Positions 56,435-64,000 of a stretch of 64,000 nucleotides of DNA are shown in pieces; position 1 is the stretch's first letter, and each line of letters opens with the position of its first letter. The notes under the pieces are model-generated. The model searched no databases. It was not told the DNA's origin and worked only from the letters and a program-made list of their open reading frames with translations. Position numbers and translations under genes: made by a program. Source of the stretch: Paracoccus albus (GTDB lineage Bacteria > Pseudomonadota > Alphaproteobacteria > Rhodobacterales > Rhodobacteraceae); the NCBI RefSeq assembly GCF_027913035.1, contig NZ_CP115775.1, positions 2,750,501 through 2,814,500 of the forward strand, written 5' to 3'.

Positions 56435-57874
56435 ATGCGCATTGCTGTCGGCGGCATCCATACCGAATGCTCGACCTATTCCCCGGTCCTGATGCGCACC
56501 GGAGATTTCCGGGTCTTGCGTGGCGCGGAGCTTGTGGATCATGACTATTTCGCCTTTCTGAAAGCGCATGAAGCGGCGTTTCTGCCGCTTCTGCACGCCC
56601 GCGCCGTTCCCGGCGGCCCGGTCGCGAAAGACGCATATGACGCGTTCAAGGCGGAGTTTCTGGACCGTCTTGCAAGCGCTATGCCGGTCGACGGCGTCTA
56701 TCTTGCCATGCATGGCGCGATGAAGGTCGACGGGATGTTCGACGCAGAGGCCGATTGGATCGGCGCTGTTCGCGATATGGTCGGCCCCAATATTCCGATT
56801 GCCGTCAGCTACGACCTGCATGGCAATGTCTCGCAACAGGTGGTTGATGCGATCGACATTTTCGCAGCCTATCGCACAGCGCCGCATATCGACGTCGCCG
56901 AGACGATGGATGCCTCGGTGAAGATGCTGGTGCGCGCGCTGACCACGGGGGAACGTCCCGGCGTCATACGCGTACCGGTGCCGCTGCTGCTGCCCGGAGA
57001 GCGTTCGTCCACCGTGGATGAACCTGCGCGCAGCCTCTATGCCGGTTTGCCAGCTCTGGAAGGCCCGGACGTCTGGCGTACAGATCTGATGATCGGCTAT
57101 GTCTGGGCGGACGAACCGCGCGCAACGGCAGCGGCCATCGTCACCGGGACTGATGCGGATGCGGCCAGTGCCGCGGCAGAGCGTATTGCGGCAGATTTCT
57201 GGAATGCGCGTGATCGGTTCGCCTTTGGGCCGGTGACTGGCACATTGGACGAAATGCTCGATCTGGCAGGCCGCACAGAAACCCGTCCGATCATTCTTGC
57301 AGACAGCGGCGACAACCCCACCGGTGGCGGCGTCGGTGACCGGGCCGACGTGCTGGCAAAGCTGATTGAGCGCGACTGGCAGGAAACCATCGTCGCAGGC
57401 ATCACCGATGCACCGGCGACCGAGGCTTGTTTCAATGCCGGCGAAGGTGCGGAACTACCACTTAAGATCGGCGGAACGCTGGATCCCTCTGGCTTGTCGG
57501 TGACCGAAACGGTCCGGGTGCTGCGTCTTGTCGAAGGCGACAAGACGACCGAAAGACAGGCCGTTGTCCAGACCGGGGGGATCCAGCTTGTGCTTGCTGC
57601 CCGCCGCCGCCCCTATCACAATACCGAGGATTTCACGCGACTCGGCCTGAACCCATCCGAGGCAAGGCTGGTGGTTGTCAAATCCGGCTATCTGTCGCCC
57701 GATCTTGCGGCCATCGCCGGTCCGAACCTGATGGCGCTGACAGATGGCGCGGTAAATCAGGACATCGCGCGGCTTGAGAACAGGCATCGGCATCAGGCCA
57801 CCCTGCCCTTTGATCCCGACTGTGGCTTCCAACCATCTGCGCAGCTCTCTGCCCGTTTCCAGACTCAGTCCTGA
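56435..57874 (+). CDS. M81-family metallopeptidase-like protein (MlrC type), copy 2
   Basis: A 479-aa MlrC-family protein, divergent from copy 1 at 50592. It opens MRIAVGGIHTECSTYSPVLM, has VYLAMHGAMKVDGMFDAEAD and VSYDLHGNVSQQVV, and the metal-site region IILADSGDNPTGGGVGDRA. The start at 56435 follows GAGGA; a longer frame starts inside GH20. It lies between GH20 and an MFS carrier in the RpiR-led unit. The presence of two different M81 proteins on both sides of one regulator suggests two related hydrolytic steps or two substrates. Confidence 0.88.
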   Translation: MRIAVGGIHTECSTYSPVLMRTGDFRVLRGAELVDHDYFAFLKAHEAAFLPLLHARAVPGGPVAKDAYDAFKAEFLDRLASAMPVDGVYLAMHGAMKVDGMFDAEADWIGAVRDMVGPNIPIAVSYDLHGNVSQQVVDAIDIFAAYRTAPHIDVAETMDASVKMLVRALTTGERPGVIRVPVPLLLPGERSSTVDEPARSLYAGLPALEGPDVWRTDLMIGYVWADEPRATAAAIVTGTDADAASAAAERIAADFWNARDRFAFGPVTGTLDEMLDLAGRTETRPIILADSGDNPTGGGVGDRADVLAKLIERDWQETIVAGITDAPATEACFNAGEGAELPLKIGGTLDPSGLSVTETVRVLRLVEGDKTTERQAVVQTGGIQLVLAARRRPYHNTEDFTRLGLNPSEARLVVVKSGYLSPDLAAIAGPNLMALTDGAVNQDIARLENRHRHQATLPFDPDCGFQPSAQLSARFQTQS

Positions 57875-57876
57875 CA

Positions 57877-59160
57877 ATGAACCCGTGGATCGCCATTCTT
57901 CGCCATCACAAGGTGGTTCGCGTCTCTGCCGCAGCGATTTTTCTGTACGGGCTGGCGGGTGCGGCGACCTCTCCCTATCAGTCCGTTATCGGTATCCGCG
58001 AACTTGGGCTCTCGGATCAGGCCTACGCGACGATTGCGCTTATCGCATCTATTACGAATGTCATCATGGCCATTGCCATTGGTGCCACGTCCGACCGCTT
58101 CCAAAGCTACCGCCTGCCGCTGATCTTCGTCTCGGCCTTCGGCATCATCGGCTACGGGGCCATCTGGGCCTTCCCTTCGCCCCTGGTCTTTGCGGTTGTC
58201 ATGATCGGGCCGCTGGCGCTGTTTCATGCCACCAACTCGATGCTGTTCGGCAATGTCCGGGCGCAGTCGCATCTGTTCACACCGGAAGAAACGCAGATCG
58301 TCAATGCCGTGATGCGGATGGCCATTTCGCTGTCCTGGGTGCTGGTGCCGGGCATCGTCGGCCTGATCCTTGCCGGTCAGGACAGTATGATCGGGGCCTA
58401 TCTGATCGCAACAATAGCTGCTGCCGCCTGTATGACGACCATCATGCTATGGCTTGGACCAGACCGACCGCGACCGGGCCCGCCTTCCGCGGAAGAGGAC
58501 CTGCCAGAAGGCGGAACCGGCACCGCGCGCGTCGCGCCAAGTTCAGGGCGGACTGACCGGCCGGTTCAGGTCAGGTTGCCGGGATCGGTCTTTGGCGACA
58601 TGCTTCAGATCCTGCGACCGCACCTTCTGGCGCCGGTTGTCGGCGTTGCCCTGATCAGTCAGGTGCTGCATGTGAATGGCGCGGTTCTGCCGCTGATCAT
58701 GACCGGCCAGGCCGGCGGTAAAGCCGGCGATGTCGGCTATGCCGTCGGTATGGTCGCCCTGCTGGAGGTCATCTTCATGTTCGCATGGACATGGTCGCTG
58801 CGCTATCTGCGCCTGACAACGGCGCTTGCATATGCAATTGGCATCTACCTGTTCTATCTGATCGGGCTGGCCCTGGCGACGGACCCTCTGCATGTCTTTG
58901 CCGCCAGCATATTGGCGGGCATCGGGGCGGCTGGCATTATCTCGATCCCGATTTCCTATCTGCTGGACCTGATCAGCGACCGGCCCGGATTGTCCGCATC
59001 TCTGATTGCTGTGAACATGTTTCTTGGCGGCGCGTTTGGCGCGGGGGTATTTGCCATCGGGACTGCGATACAAGGCTATCCCGCAGCAGCTATTTTAAGC
59101 GGTCTTGCCGGGATGCTCGGCGCGGCGATACTGGTCTGGCGGGAAAGGCTGTCGGGATGA
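57877..59160 (+). CDS. Major facilitator superfamily transporter, sugar-efflux-like
   Basis: A 427-aa protein with about 12 helices and a long charged central loop (about residues 190-235, rich in Pro, Arg and Glu). The motif-A region reads IAIGATSDRFQSYRLPL. The arrangement GNVRAQSHLFTPEE after helix 4 reminds me of SetA/SetB sugar-efflux proteins, but this is tentative. It starts two bases after the M81 stop and overlaps cutC by four bases (ATGA), so it belongs to the RpiR-led unit. It could import the substrate or export an intermediate. Confidence 0.82.
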   Translation: MNPWIAILRHHKVVRVSAAAIFLYGLAGAATSPYQSVIGIRELGLSDQAYATIALIASITNVIMAIAIGATSDRFQSYRLPLIFVSAFGIIGYGAIWAFPSPLVFAVVMIGPLALFHATNSMLFGNVRAQSHLFTPEETQIVNAVMRMAISLSWVLVPGIVGLILAGQDSMIGAYLIATIAAAACMTTIMLWLGPDRPRPGPPSAEEDLPEGGTGTARVAPSSGRTDRPVQVRLPGSVFGDMLQILRPHLLAPVVGVALISQVLHVNGAVLPLIMTGQAGGKAGDVGYAVGMVALLEVIFMFAWTWSLRYLRLTTALAYAIGIYLFYLIGLALATDPLHVFAASILAGIGAAGIISIPISYLLDLISDRPGLSASLIAVNMFLGGAFGAGVFAIGTAIQGYPAAAILSGLAGMLGAAILVWRERLSG

Positions 59161-59903
59161 ACCGGATCACGCTGGAAATCTGTGTCGATGATGAGGCTGG
59201 CATCCGCGCGGCCGCAGATGGCGGCGCCGACCGGATTGAGCTTTGCGCGGCCCTTGGCGTTGGCGGTCTGACGCCATCTGCCGGGCTGATGTTACTTGCG
59301 CGACGCTCTTCCTTGCCTTCGATGGTGATGATCCGTCCACGAGCCGGGGATTTCGTCTGGAACCGCGCCGAGCGCGACGCCATGCTGGCCGAAATAGCAG
59401 CCGTCAAAGCGGCAGGTCTGGCGGGTGTCGTGATCGGCGCATCGCTGCCCGATGGCAGGCTGGATACCGAGGCGATGACAGAAATGGTCCGCGCAGCAGA
59501 AGGATTGGACATCACCCTTCACCGCGCCATCGACCTTGTACCGGACCCCGCCGAATCAATGCGGCTGGTTGAAGGGCTGGGCGTCCGGCGCGTCTTGTCT
59601 TCGGGTGGCGCAACCACGGCGTTAAGCGGCATCGACAGGCTGAAACTGATGTCTGACACGGCCCCATCCGTGACGGTCATGCCCGGCGGCGGCGTTTCGG
59701 CCTTGAATGCCGCGACGTTTGCCGATGCGATACCTCTGCGCGAAATTCATGCCTCTGCCTCGGTCATGGCCGAAGCGCCATCATTGCGCGCGATTGCCGA
59801 GTTCGGCTTTCAGCCTGCCGGGTCGAAACGCACCGACCGTGACAGCGTGCGCGCCCTACGCGATGCGCTAGACCTGATCGCAGGCCAAGCAACGGATCGC
59901 TGA
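59157..59903 (+). CDS. cutC: CutC family protein
   Basis: A 248-aa TIM-barrel protein of the CutC family. Signatures are LEICVDDEAGIRAAADGGAD, RIELCAALGVGGLTPSAGLM, MIRPRAGDFVW and ITLHRAIDLVPDP. The family was named for copper homeostasis in E. coli, but that role is disputed and the true reaction is unknown. Here it is the last gene of a sugar-catabolic unit (overlapping the MFS gene) with GH20 and RpiR, which suggests a metabolic rather than a copper role. Confidence 0.92.
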   Translation: MNRITLEICVDDEAGIRAAADGGADRIELCAALGVGGLTPSAGLMLLARRSSLPSMVMIRPRAGDFVWNRAERDAMLAEIAAVKAAGLAGVVIGASLPDGRLDTEAMTEMVRAAEGLDITLHRAIDLVPDPAESMRLVEGLGVRRVLSSGGATTALSGIDRLKLMSDTAPSVTVMPGGGVSALNAATFADAIPLREIHASASVMAEAPSLRAIAEFGFQPAGSKRTDRDSVRALRDALDLIAGQATDR

Positions 59904-60014
59904 CGTTGCAAGACCATTGCCAAGATGCTGGCTGGCCGCGATTGATCTGATATACCTCGGCCAAGCGGCCCTCAGCGGCCCTTGTCTTATACGGTGTAGC
60001 GAAAGGCCCCTTTC

Positions 60015-62093
60015 ATGACCGACCCCATCAGAAGCGAAATTCGCGGCTCTGCCCTGATCGTGACCATCGACAACCCGCCGGTTAACGTGATCTCACAGGC
60101 TGTGCGGGCGGGACTGCTTGGGGCGATTAACGAGGCCGAGGCAGCACTGGCCGAAGGCCGTATTGACCGCGTCGTGATCACGGGTGCAGGCCGGGCCTTT
60201 GTGGCCGGGGCAGATGCAAAGGAATTTGATGGCCCCGCGTTAGAGCCGCACCTTCCCGACGTGGTGAATGCACTGGCCGAACTGCCTGCCATTGCCGCGA
60301 TCAATGGCGCAGCGCTTGGCGGCGGCTATGAAATCGCGCTTGCCTGCCGCTATCGGGTCGCCGCACCGGCTGCGGTGATCGGGTTGCCAGAGGTGACGCT
60401 TGGCGTCGTCCCCGGATCGGGCGGCACACAACGCCTGCCACGTCTGATCGGGCTCGAAAAGGCTCTGCCGCTGATCTCAACCGGGCAGACGCTGAAGGGC
60501 AAGGCTGCTCTGGAACAGGGCATGGTAGATGCCATTGCCGATGACCCGGTGCAGGCGGCGCTGTCACTGGATATCGCGCGACTCGGGCCGGCAATCGGTG
60601 ACATGCCCAACCCCACTGCTGCACCTGATGCCGTCAAGGCTGCACGGGAAAATGCGAAGAAACGGATGCGCGGCCAGTTCGCGCCGTTGAAAGCTATCGA
60701 GCTGATGGAGGGGGCGGCCACGCTGTCCCTGCGAGAGGGCATGGAGGCCGAGCGGGCAGCGTTTCTTGAGCTGCGCTCGGGCGGTCAGGCGCGTGCCCTG
60801 CGCCATATCTTCTTTGCCGAACGCGCTGCGGGCGCCTCTGCCGAGCTGAAGAAGCTGGAACCGGCGACGGTAGATCATGCGCTTGTGGCGGGCGGCGGCA
60901 CGATGGGGGCGGCGATTGCCTATGCGCTGAACACTGCCGGGATTGAGATCACGCTTCTGGAAAACGATGCGGAGGCCGAAGGTCGCGCCCGCACCAATGT
61001 CAGTAAACTGTTCGATGAAGCGGTCAGCAGGGGCAAGCTGGAACGGACCGAGGCAGATCGCCGCCTGGATGAGACCTTTCATTTCATCAATGGTGCGGAT
61101 ACCGCCCTGCCCGCAGTCGATATCGTGATCGAGGCGGTGTTCGAAAACCTCGATGTGAAGCGAGAGCTTTTCGCGCGGCTGGCGAAAGGGCTGCCGGATG
61201 ACACCATTCTTGCGACGAACACCTCTTACCTTGACGTGAACAGGATTGCCGAAGTGGTGCACAATCCCTCACGCTTTCTTGGGCTGCATTTCTTCGCGCC
61301 CGCGCATCTGATGAAGCTGGTCGAGGTGATCCGCGCGGAAGAGACATCGAAGCAGACGCTTGCCACGGCATTTGCGCTGACAAAACGGCTGGGCAAAATC
61401 GCCGTTGAGGCTGGGGTCTGTGACGGTTTTATCGGCAATCGTATCCTGACCCGCTATCGGCAGACGGCGGATGTGACCCTTCTGGAAGGTGCCTTGCCCG
61501 CGCAGGTGGACAAGGCCATGAGGAGTTTCGGTATGGCGATGGGCCCTTATGCGGTCCAGGACCTGTCAGGTCTGGACATTGCCTATGCCAATCGCAAACG
61601 AAAACGCGACGCCGGGATCGAATTTACCGGCCGTTATGTGCCTGTCGCCGACCGTATGGTCGAAGAACTGGAACGATTGGGACGCAAGACTGGCGCAGGC
61701 TGGTATGATTATGACGACAGCAGGGCGGCGCCGTCATCTGCGGTCGACGACGAGGTGCGCCGCGCATCTGCCGAGGCCGGGATCACCCGCCGCGAATTCA
61801 CAGATGAAGAAATCGCGCGTCGGCTTGCCCTGTCCATGATTGCCGAAGGTGCGGATATCGTTGAAGAAGGCATCGCCAACCGCCCGGCTGATGTCGATCT
61901 GGTGCTGGTTCACGGCTATGGTTTCCCACGCTGGCGCGGCGGTCCGATGCGGCTGGCCGATGAGTGGGGCTTGCCGAAGCTGCTGGAGGAATACAAAGCG
62001 CTCGCCGCTGAGGATCCGCAAAGCTGGACCGTCCCGCCACTAATCCAGAGGTTGGCCAGCGAGGGCCGCAGGTTCCGCGACCTGAACGGCTGA
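60015..62093 (+). CDS. Bifunctional enoyl-CoA hydratase / 3-hydroxyacyl-CoA dehydrogenase
   Basis: A 692-aa beta-oxidation enzyme. The N-terminal crotonase domain (1 to about 185) has the oxyanion-hole segment RAFVAGADAKEF and catalytic glutamates in GGGYEIALACRY and GLPEVTLGVVPG. The NAD-binding dehydrogenase follows (from about residue 290, AGGGTMGAAIAYALNTAG), then the C-terminal 3HCDH domains (HFFAPAHLMKLVEVI, GVCDGFIGNRIL). The architecture and length resemble the peroxisomal-type bifunctional enzyme more than the longer FadB. It is a single gene; a separate thiolase is not adjacent. Its stop is four bases from the convergent TauE gene. Confidence 0.93.
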   Translation: MTDPIRSEIRGSALIVTIDNPPVNVISQAVRAGLLGAINEAEAALAEGRIDRVVITGAGRAFVAGADAKEFDGPALEPHLPDVVNALAELPAIAAINGAALGGGYEIALACRYRVAAPAAVIGLPEVTLGVVPGSGGTQRLPRLIGLEKALPLISTGQTLKGKAALEQGMVDAIADDPVQAALSLDIARLGPAIGDMPNPTAAPDAVKAARENAKKRMRGQFAPLKAIELMEGAATLSLREGMEAERAAFLELRSGGQARALRHIFFAERAAGASAELKKLEPATVDHALVAGGGTMGAAIAYALNTAGIEITLLENDAEAEGRARTNVSKLFDEAVSRGKLERTEADRRLDETFHFINGADTALPAVDIVIEAVFENLDVKRELFARLAKGLPDDTILATNTSYLDVNRIAEVVHNPSRFLGLHFFAPAHLMKLVEVIRAEETSKQTLATAFALTKRLGKIAVEAGVCDGFIGNRILTRYRQTADVTLLEGALPAQVDKAMRSFGMAMGPYAVQDLSGLDIAYANRKRKRDAGIEFTGRYVPVADRMVEELERLGRKTGAGWYDYDDSRAAPSSAVDDEVRRASAEAGITRREFTDEEIARRLALSMIAEGADIVEEGIANRPADVDLVLVHGYGFPRWRGGPMRLADEWGLPKLLEEYKALAAEDPQSWTVPPLIQRLASEGRRFRDLNG

Positions 62094-62097
62094 CACC

Positions 62098-62832
62098 TCA
62101 GACCGATTCAGCGATAAGCATGATCGCAATGACGAAAAGCAGCGCCATGATCATCCGGTCAAAGACCTTGGCACCGGTCCGCCTGACCAGTGCGGCGCCA
62201 ATCGGCATTCCCAGAAACAGCGGGATACAGGCGACGATGCTGATCAGAAAAATCTCCCACGACATGATGCCGACGCCAGCAAGCGACGGCAGTTGAACGA
62301 TGGCCATGGAAGCGAAAAGGGTCGAAATCGTCGCAATGAAACGCTCCCTCGGCATATGTATCGCGTGCAGATATGTCACCGATATCGGTGCCGAAATCCC
62401 CGCTGCACCCTGAAGTATCCCGGCAGCGAAGCCTGCCGGCGCCGCGATTGCGCGTGCCAGACCGTAATCCAGTGCCCAATCGGGTTTCATCAGGCGGAAC
62501 GCCACATAGAACAGCGCCAGCAGTGCCACGATTATCGACAGCGTTTCAGCCGGAAGCGCGGCCAGCAGCAACGTTCCGACAAATGCGCCCGCGCCTGCAG
62601 CACCGGCCAGTCGAACGACAAAGCCGGTATCGCTGATGCTGCCGCGATATTGCCAGCCCTGCCAGATGTTTGACGCCAATGCAGGTAATGCGAAGGCCGC
62701 AACCGCGTAAGGAACATCAAAATAAATCGACATGATCGGTATGACCACCACGGGCGTTCCGGCCCCGATGGCACCTTTCAGGATGCCGCCCAACAGAAAG
62801 GCAACCATCGTGACCAGCATGGCCTCTACCAT
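62098..62832 (-). CDS. TauE/SafE-family sulfite or anion exporter
   Basis: A 244-aa membrane protein with about seven to eight helices. The family's paired repeats are visible as FLLGGILKGAIGAGTPVVVI near residue 12 and FAAGILQGAAGISAPISVTY near 135. It begins 24 bases after the TRAP permease stop, with AAAAGGA upstream of the ATG, and is probably co-transcribed with it. Members export sulfite, sulfoacetate or related anions; the substrate here is unknown. Confidence 0.85.
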   Translation of the reverse strand: MVEAMLVTMVAFLLGGILKGAIGAGTPVVVIPIMSIYFDVPYAVAAFALPALASNIWQGWQYRGSISDTGFVVRLAGAAGAGAFVGTLLLAALPAETLSIIVALLALFYVAFRLMKPDWALDYGLARAIAAPAGFAAGILQGAAGISAPISVTYLHAIHMPRERFIATISTLFASMAIVQLPSLAGVGIMSWEIFLISIVACIPLFLGMPIGAALVRRTGAKVFDRMIMALLFVIAIMLIAESV

Positions 62833-62856
62833 GAAACGGCGTCCTTTTGGCGCGAC

Positions 62857-64000
62857 CTAGCCCAGCAATCTGACAAGGAAAAGTGAGATCCAGGGCATCG
62901 TGATCAGGAAGGCAATGCGAATGAAGTCGCTGAGAAGGAAGGGCAGCACGCCGCGGAAGCTTTCGACCATCGTCACATCCTTCGCCATGCCGTTGATGAC
63001 GAAGACATTCATGCCCACGGGTGGTGTTATCAGCCCCACCTCTACCACGACCACGGCAAGAATGCCGAACCAGATCAAGGTATCCTCTCGGCTCATGCCG
63101 AAATCCAGACCCGCGATGATCGGATAGAAGATCGGCACAGTCAGCAGCAGCATGGACATGGAATCCATGACGCAGCCCATCGCCAGATAAAGAAGCAGAA
63201 TTGCCAGCAGGACAAGCATCGGGGACAGCCCACTGTCGACAATCGCCTGTGCCGCCAACATCGGAGTCTGGGTGGCCGAAAGGAAGGCGTTGAACATCTC
63301 TGCCCCCAGCATGATCAGGAAGATCATGGCCGAGGTCCGCGCCGCACCCTGAAGGCAGTCGAGCAGACCGGACAGGCGCAGCCCGCCGTGCACGACCGCA
63401 AGGACAAAGGTTCCGAATGCACCGATGGCAGCGGCCTCTGTCGGGGTGAACCAGCCGCGATACATCCCGACGATTACCAGCAGGAAAATCAGCGCAATCG
63501 ACCATGTTTCACGAATGGCGGTCAGCTTTTCGGCGCGGGTCGCACGCTCTGCTGCCGGGCCTGCATCGGGGTGACGGCGTACGAACCATGCGATGGCAAG
63601 CATATAGCCAAGCGCCGCAAGGATACCCGGCACCATCGCGGCCACGAACATGTCGCCAATGCTTTGTTCGGTCATCAGCGCATACAGTACCAGAATCACG
63701 GATGGCGGAATCAGGATGCCCAGCGTACCACCTGCCGCGACTGAGCCCGTCGACAGCGCCCCGGAATAGCCGTAGCGCCGCATCTCTGGCAGCGCGACCT
63801 GTCCCATCGTGGCCGCGGTGGCCAGCGAAGATCCGCAGATCGCACCAAATGCGGCGCTGCCCCCAATGGTCGCCATAGCCAGCCCACCCCGGCGATGGCC
63901 AAGGAAGGCGGCAGCCGCGCGATACAAGGCACGGCTCATCCCGGCATGGGTCGCAAATTCTCCCATCAGCACAAACAGCGGGATCACCGAAAGCGAATAG
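62857..64000 (-). CDS. dctM: TRAP transporter large permease (DctM), 5' end outside the window
   Basis: About 380 residues of a DctM-type permease, continuing off the right edge: the frame is open to base 64000 (YSLSVIPLFVLMGEFATHAG), and an internal GTG at 63987 is unlikely to be the start because the usual length is about 430 residues. Signatures are GYSGALSTGSVAAGGTLGIL, PPSVILVLYALMTEQS, GWFTPTEAAAIGAFGTFVLA and LITPPVGMNVFVINGMAKDV. It should work with a small permease and a binding protein beyond the window. The adjacent TauE-like exporter suggests an organic anion, perhaps a sulfonate, as substrate. Confidence 0.92.
   Translation of the reverse strand, partial: YSLSVIPLFVLMGEFATHAGMSRALYRAAAAFLGHRRGGLAMATIGGSAAFGAICGSSLATAATMGQVALPEMRRYGYSGALSTGSVAAGGTLGILIPPSVILVLYALMTEQSIGDMFVAAMVPGILAALGYMLAIAWFVRRHPDAGPAAERATRAEKLTAIRETWSIALIFLLVIVGMYRGWFTPTEAAAIGAFGTFVLAVVHGGLRLSGLLDCLQGAARTSAMIFLIMLGAEMFNAFLSATQTPMLAAQAIVDSGLSPMLVLLAILLLYLAMGCVMDSMSMLLLTVPIFYPIIAGLDFGMSREDTLIWFGILAVVVVEVGLITPPVGMNVFVINGMAKDVTMVESFRGVLPFLLSDFIRIAFLITMPWISLFLVRLLG

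Overview
The window is 64 kb of GC-rich, densely coded DNA. Its gene content (KatG/OxyR pair, UrtABCDE urea importer, ureDAJBCEFG urease cluster, osmF-yehYXW osmoprotectant operon, TRAP transporter, DUF6173 protein) points to an alphaproteobacterium of the Rhodobacteraceae, probably Paracoccus or a close relative. That placement is inferred from protein wording and gene order; no database was searched. I see no rRNA, tRNA, CRISPR array, insertion sequence, phage gene or origin, so this looks like ordinary chromosome (or chromid) rich in transport and catabolic operons.

Layout. 1-1246: a truncated and a complete small membrane-protein gene, and a DUF6173 gene. 1247-6632: a secreted Sel1-repeat protein diverging from a beta-mannosidase/LacI-regulator operon that has a good promoter and a LacI-type operator. 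6685-11350: a cobalamin riboswitch followed by btuB-btuF-btuC-btuD-like vitamin B12 import genes. 11378-14588: katG and oxyR, divergent. 14607-18447: osmF-yehY-yehX-yehW. 18969-22567: a four-gene ferric-siderophore ABC importer.

22589-43828 is a purine-nitrogen supercluster. It holds xdhA and xdhB (xanthine dehydrogenase), uraH, a puuE-uraD fusion, allA and allE (urate oxidation product to ureidoglycolate and then glyoxylate plus urea), malate synthase G (glyoxylate to malate), the UrtABCDE urea importer and the complete urease structural and accessory genes. Together they would turn purine rings into malate and ammonia. Uricase, XdhC and the allantoate-hydrolysing enzyme are not in the window.

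43972-59903 is a less familiar catabolic island. A sugar-type ABC importer with a Gfo/Idh/MocA dehydrogenase, a D-threonine-aldolase-like PLP enzyme, two MlrC-type (M81) proteins, an NTF2-like protein, an RpiR regulator, an SDR dehydrogenase, a GH20 hexosaminidase, an MFS carrier and CutC form three adjacent transcription units. I found three near-identical 15-bp imperfect palindromes: one over the likely transcription start of the ABC/Gfo operon and two in the M81/RpiR divergent promoter. With a shared -35 element, this suggests one RpiR-controlled regulon for an uncharacterised substrate, possibly an amino-sugar or peptide conjugate. This is the best candidate for an undescribed system here.

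60015-64000: a bifunctional enoyl-CoA hydratase/3-hydroxyacyl-CoA dehydrogenase, then a convergent TauE/SafE exporter and a TRAP large permease cut by the window edge.
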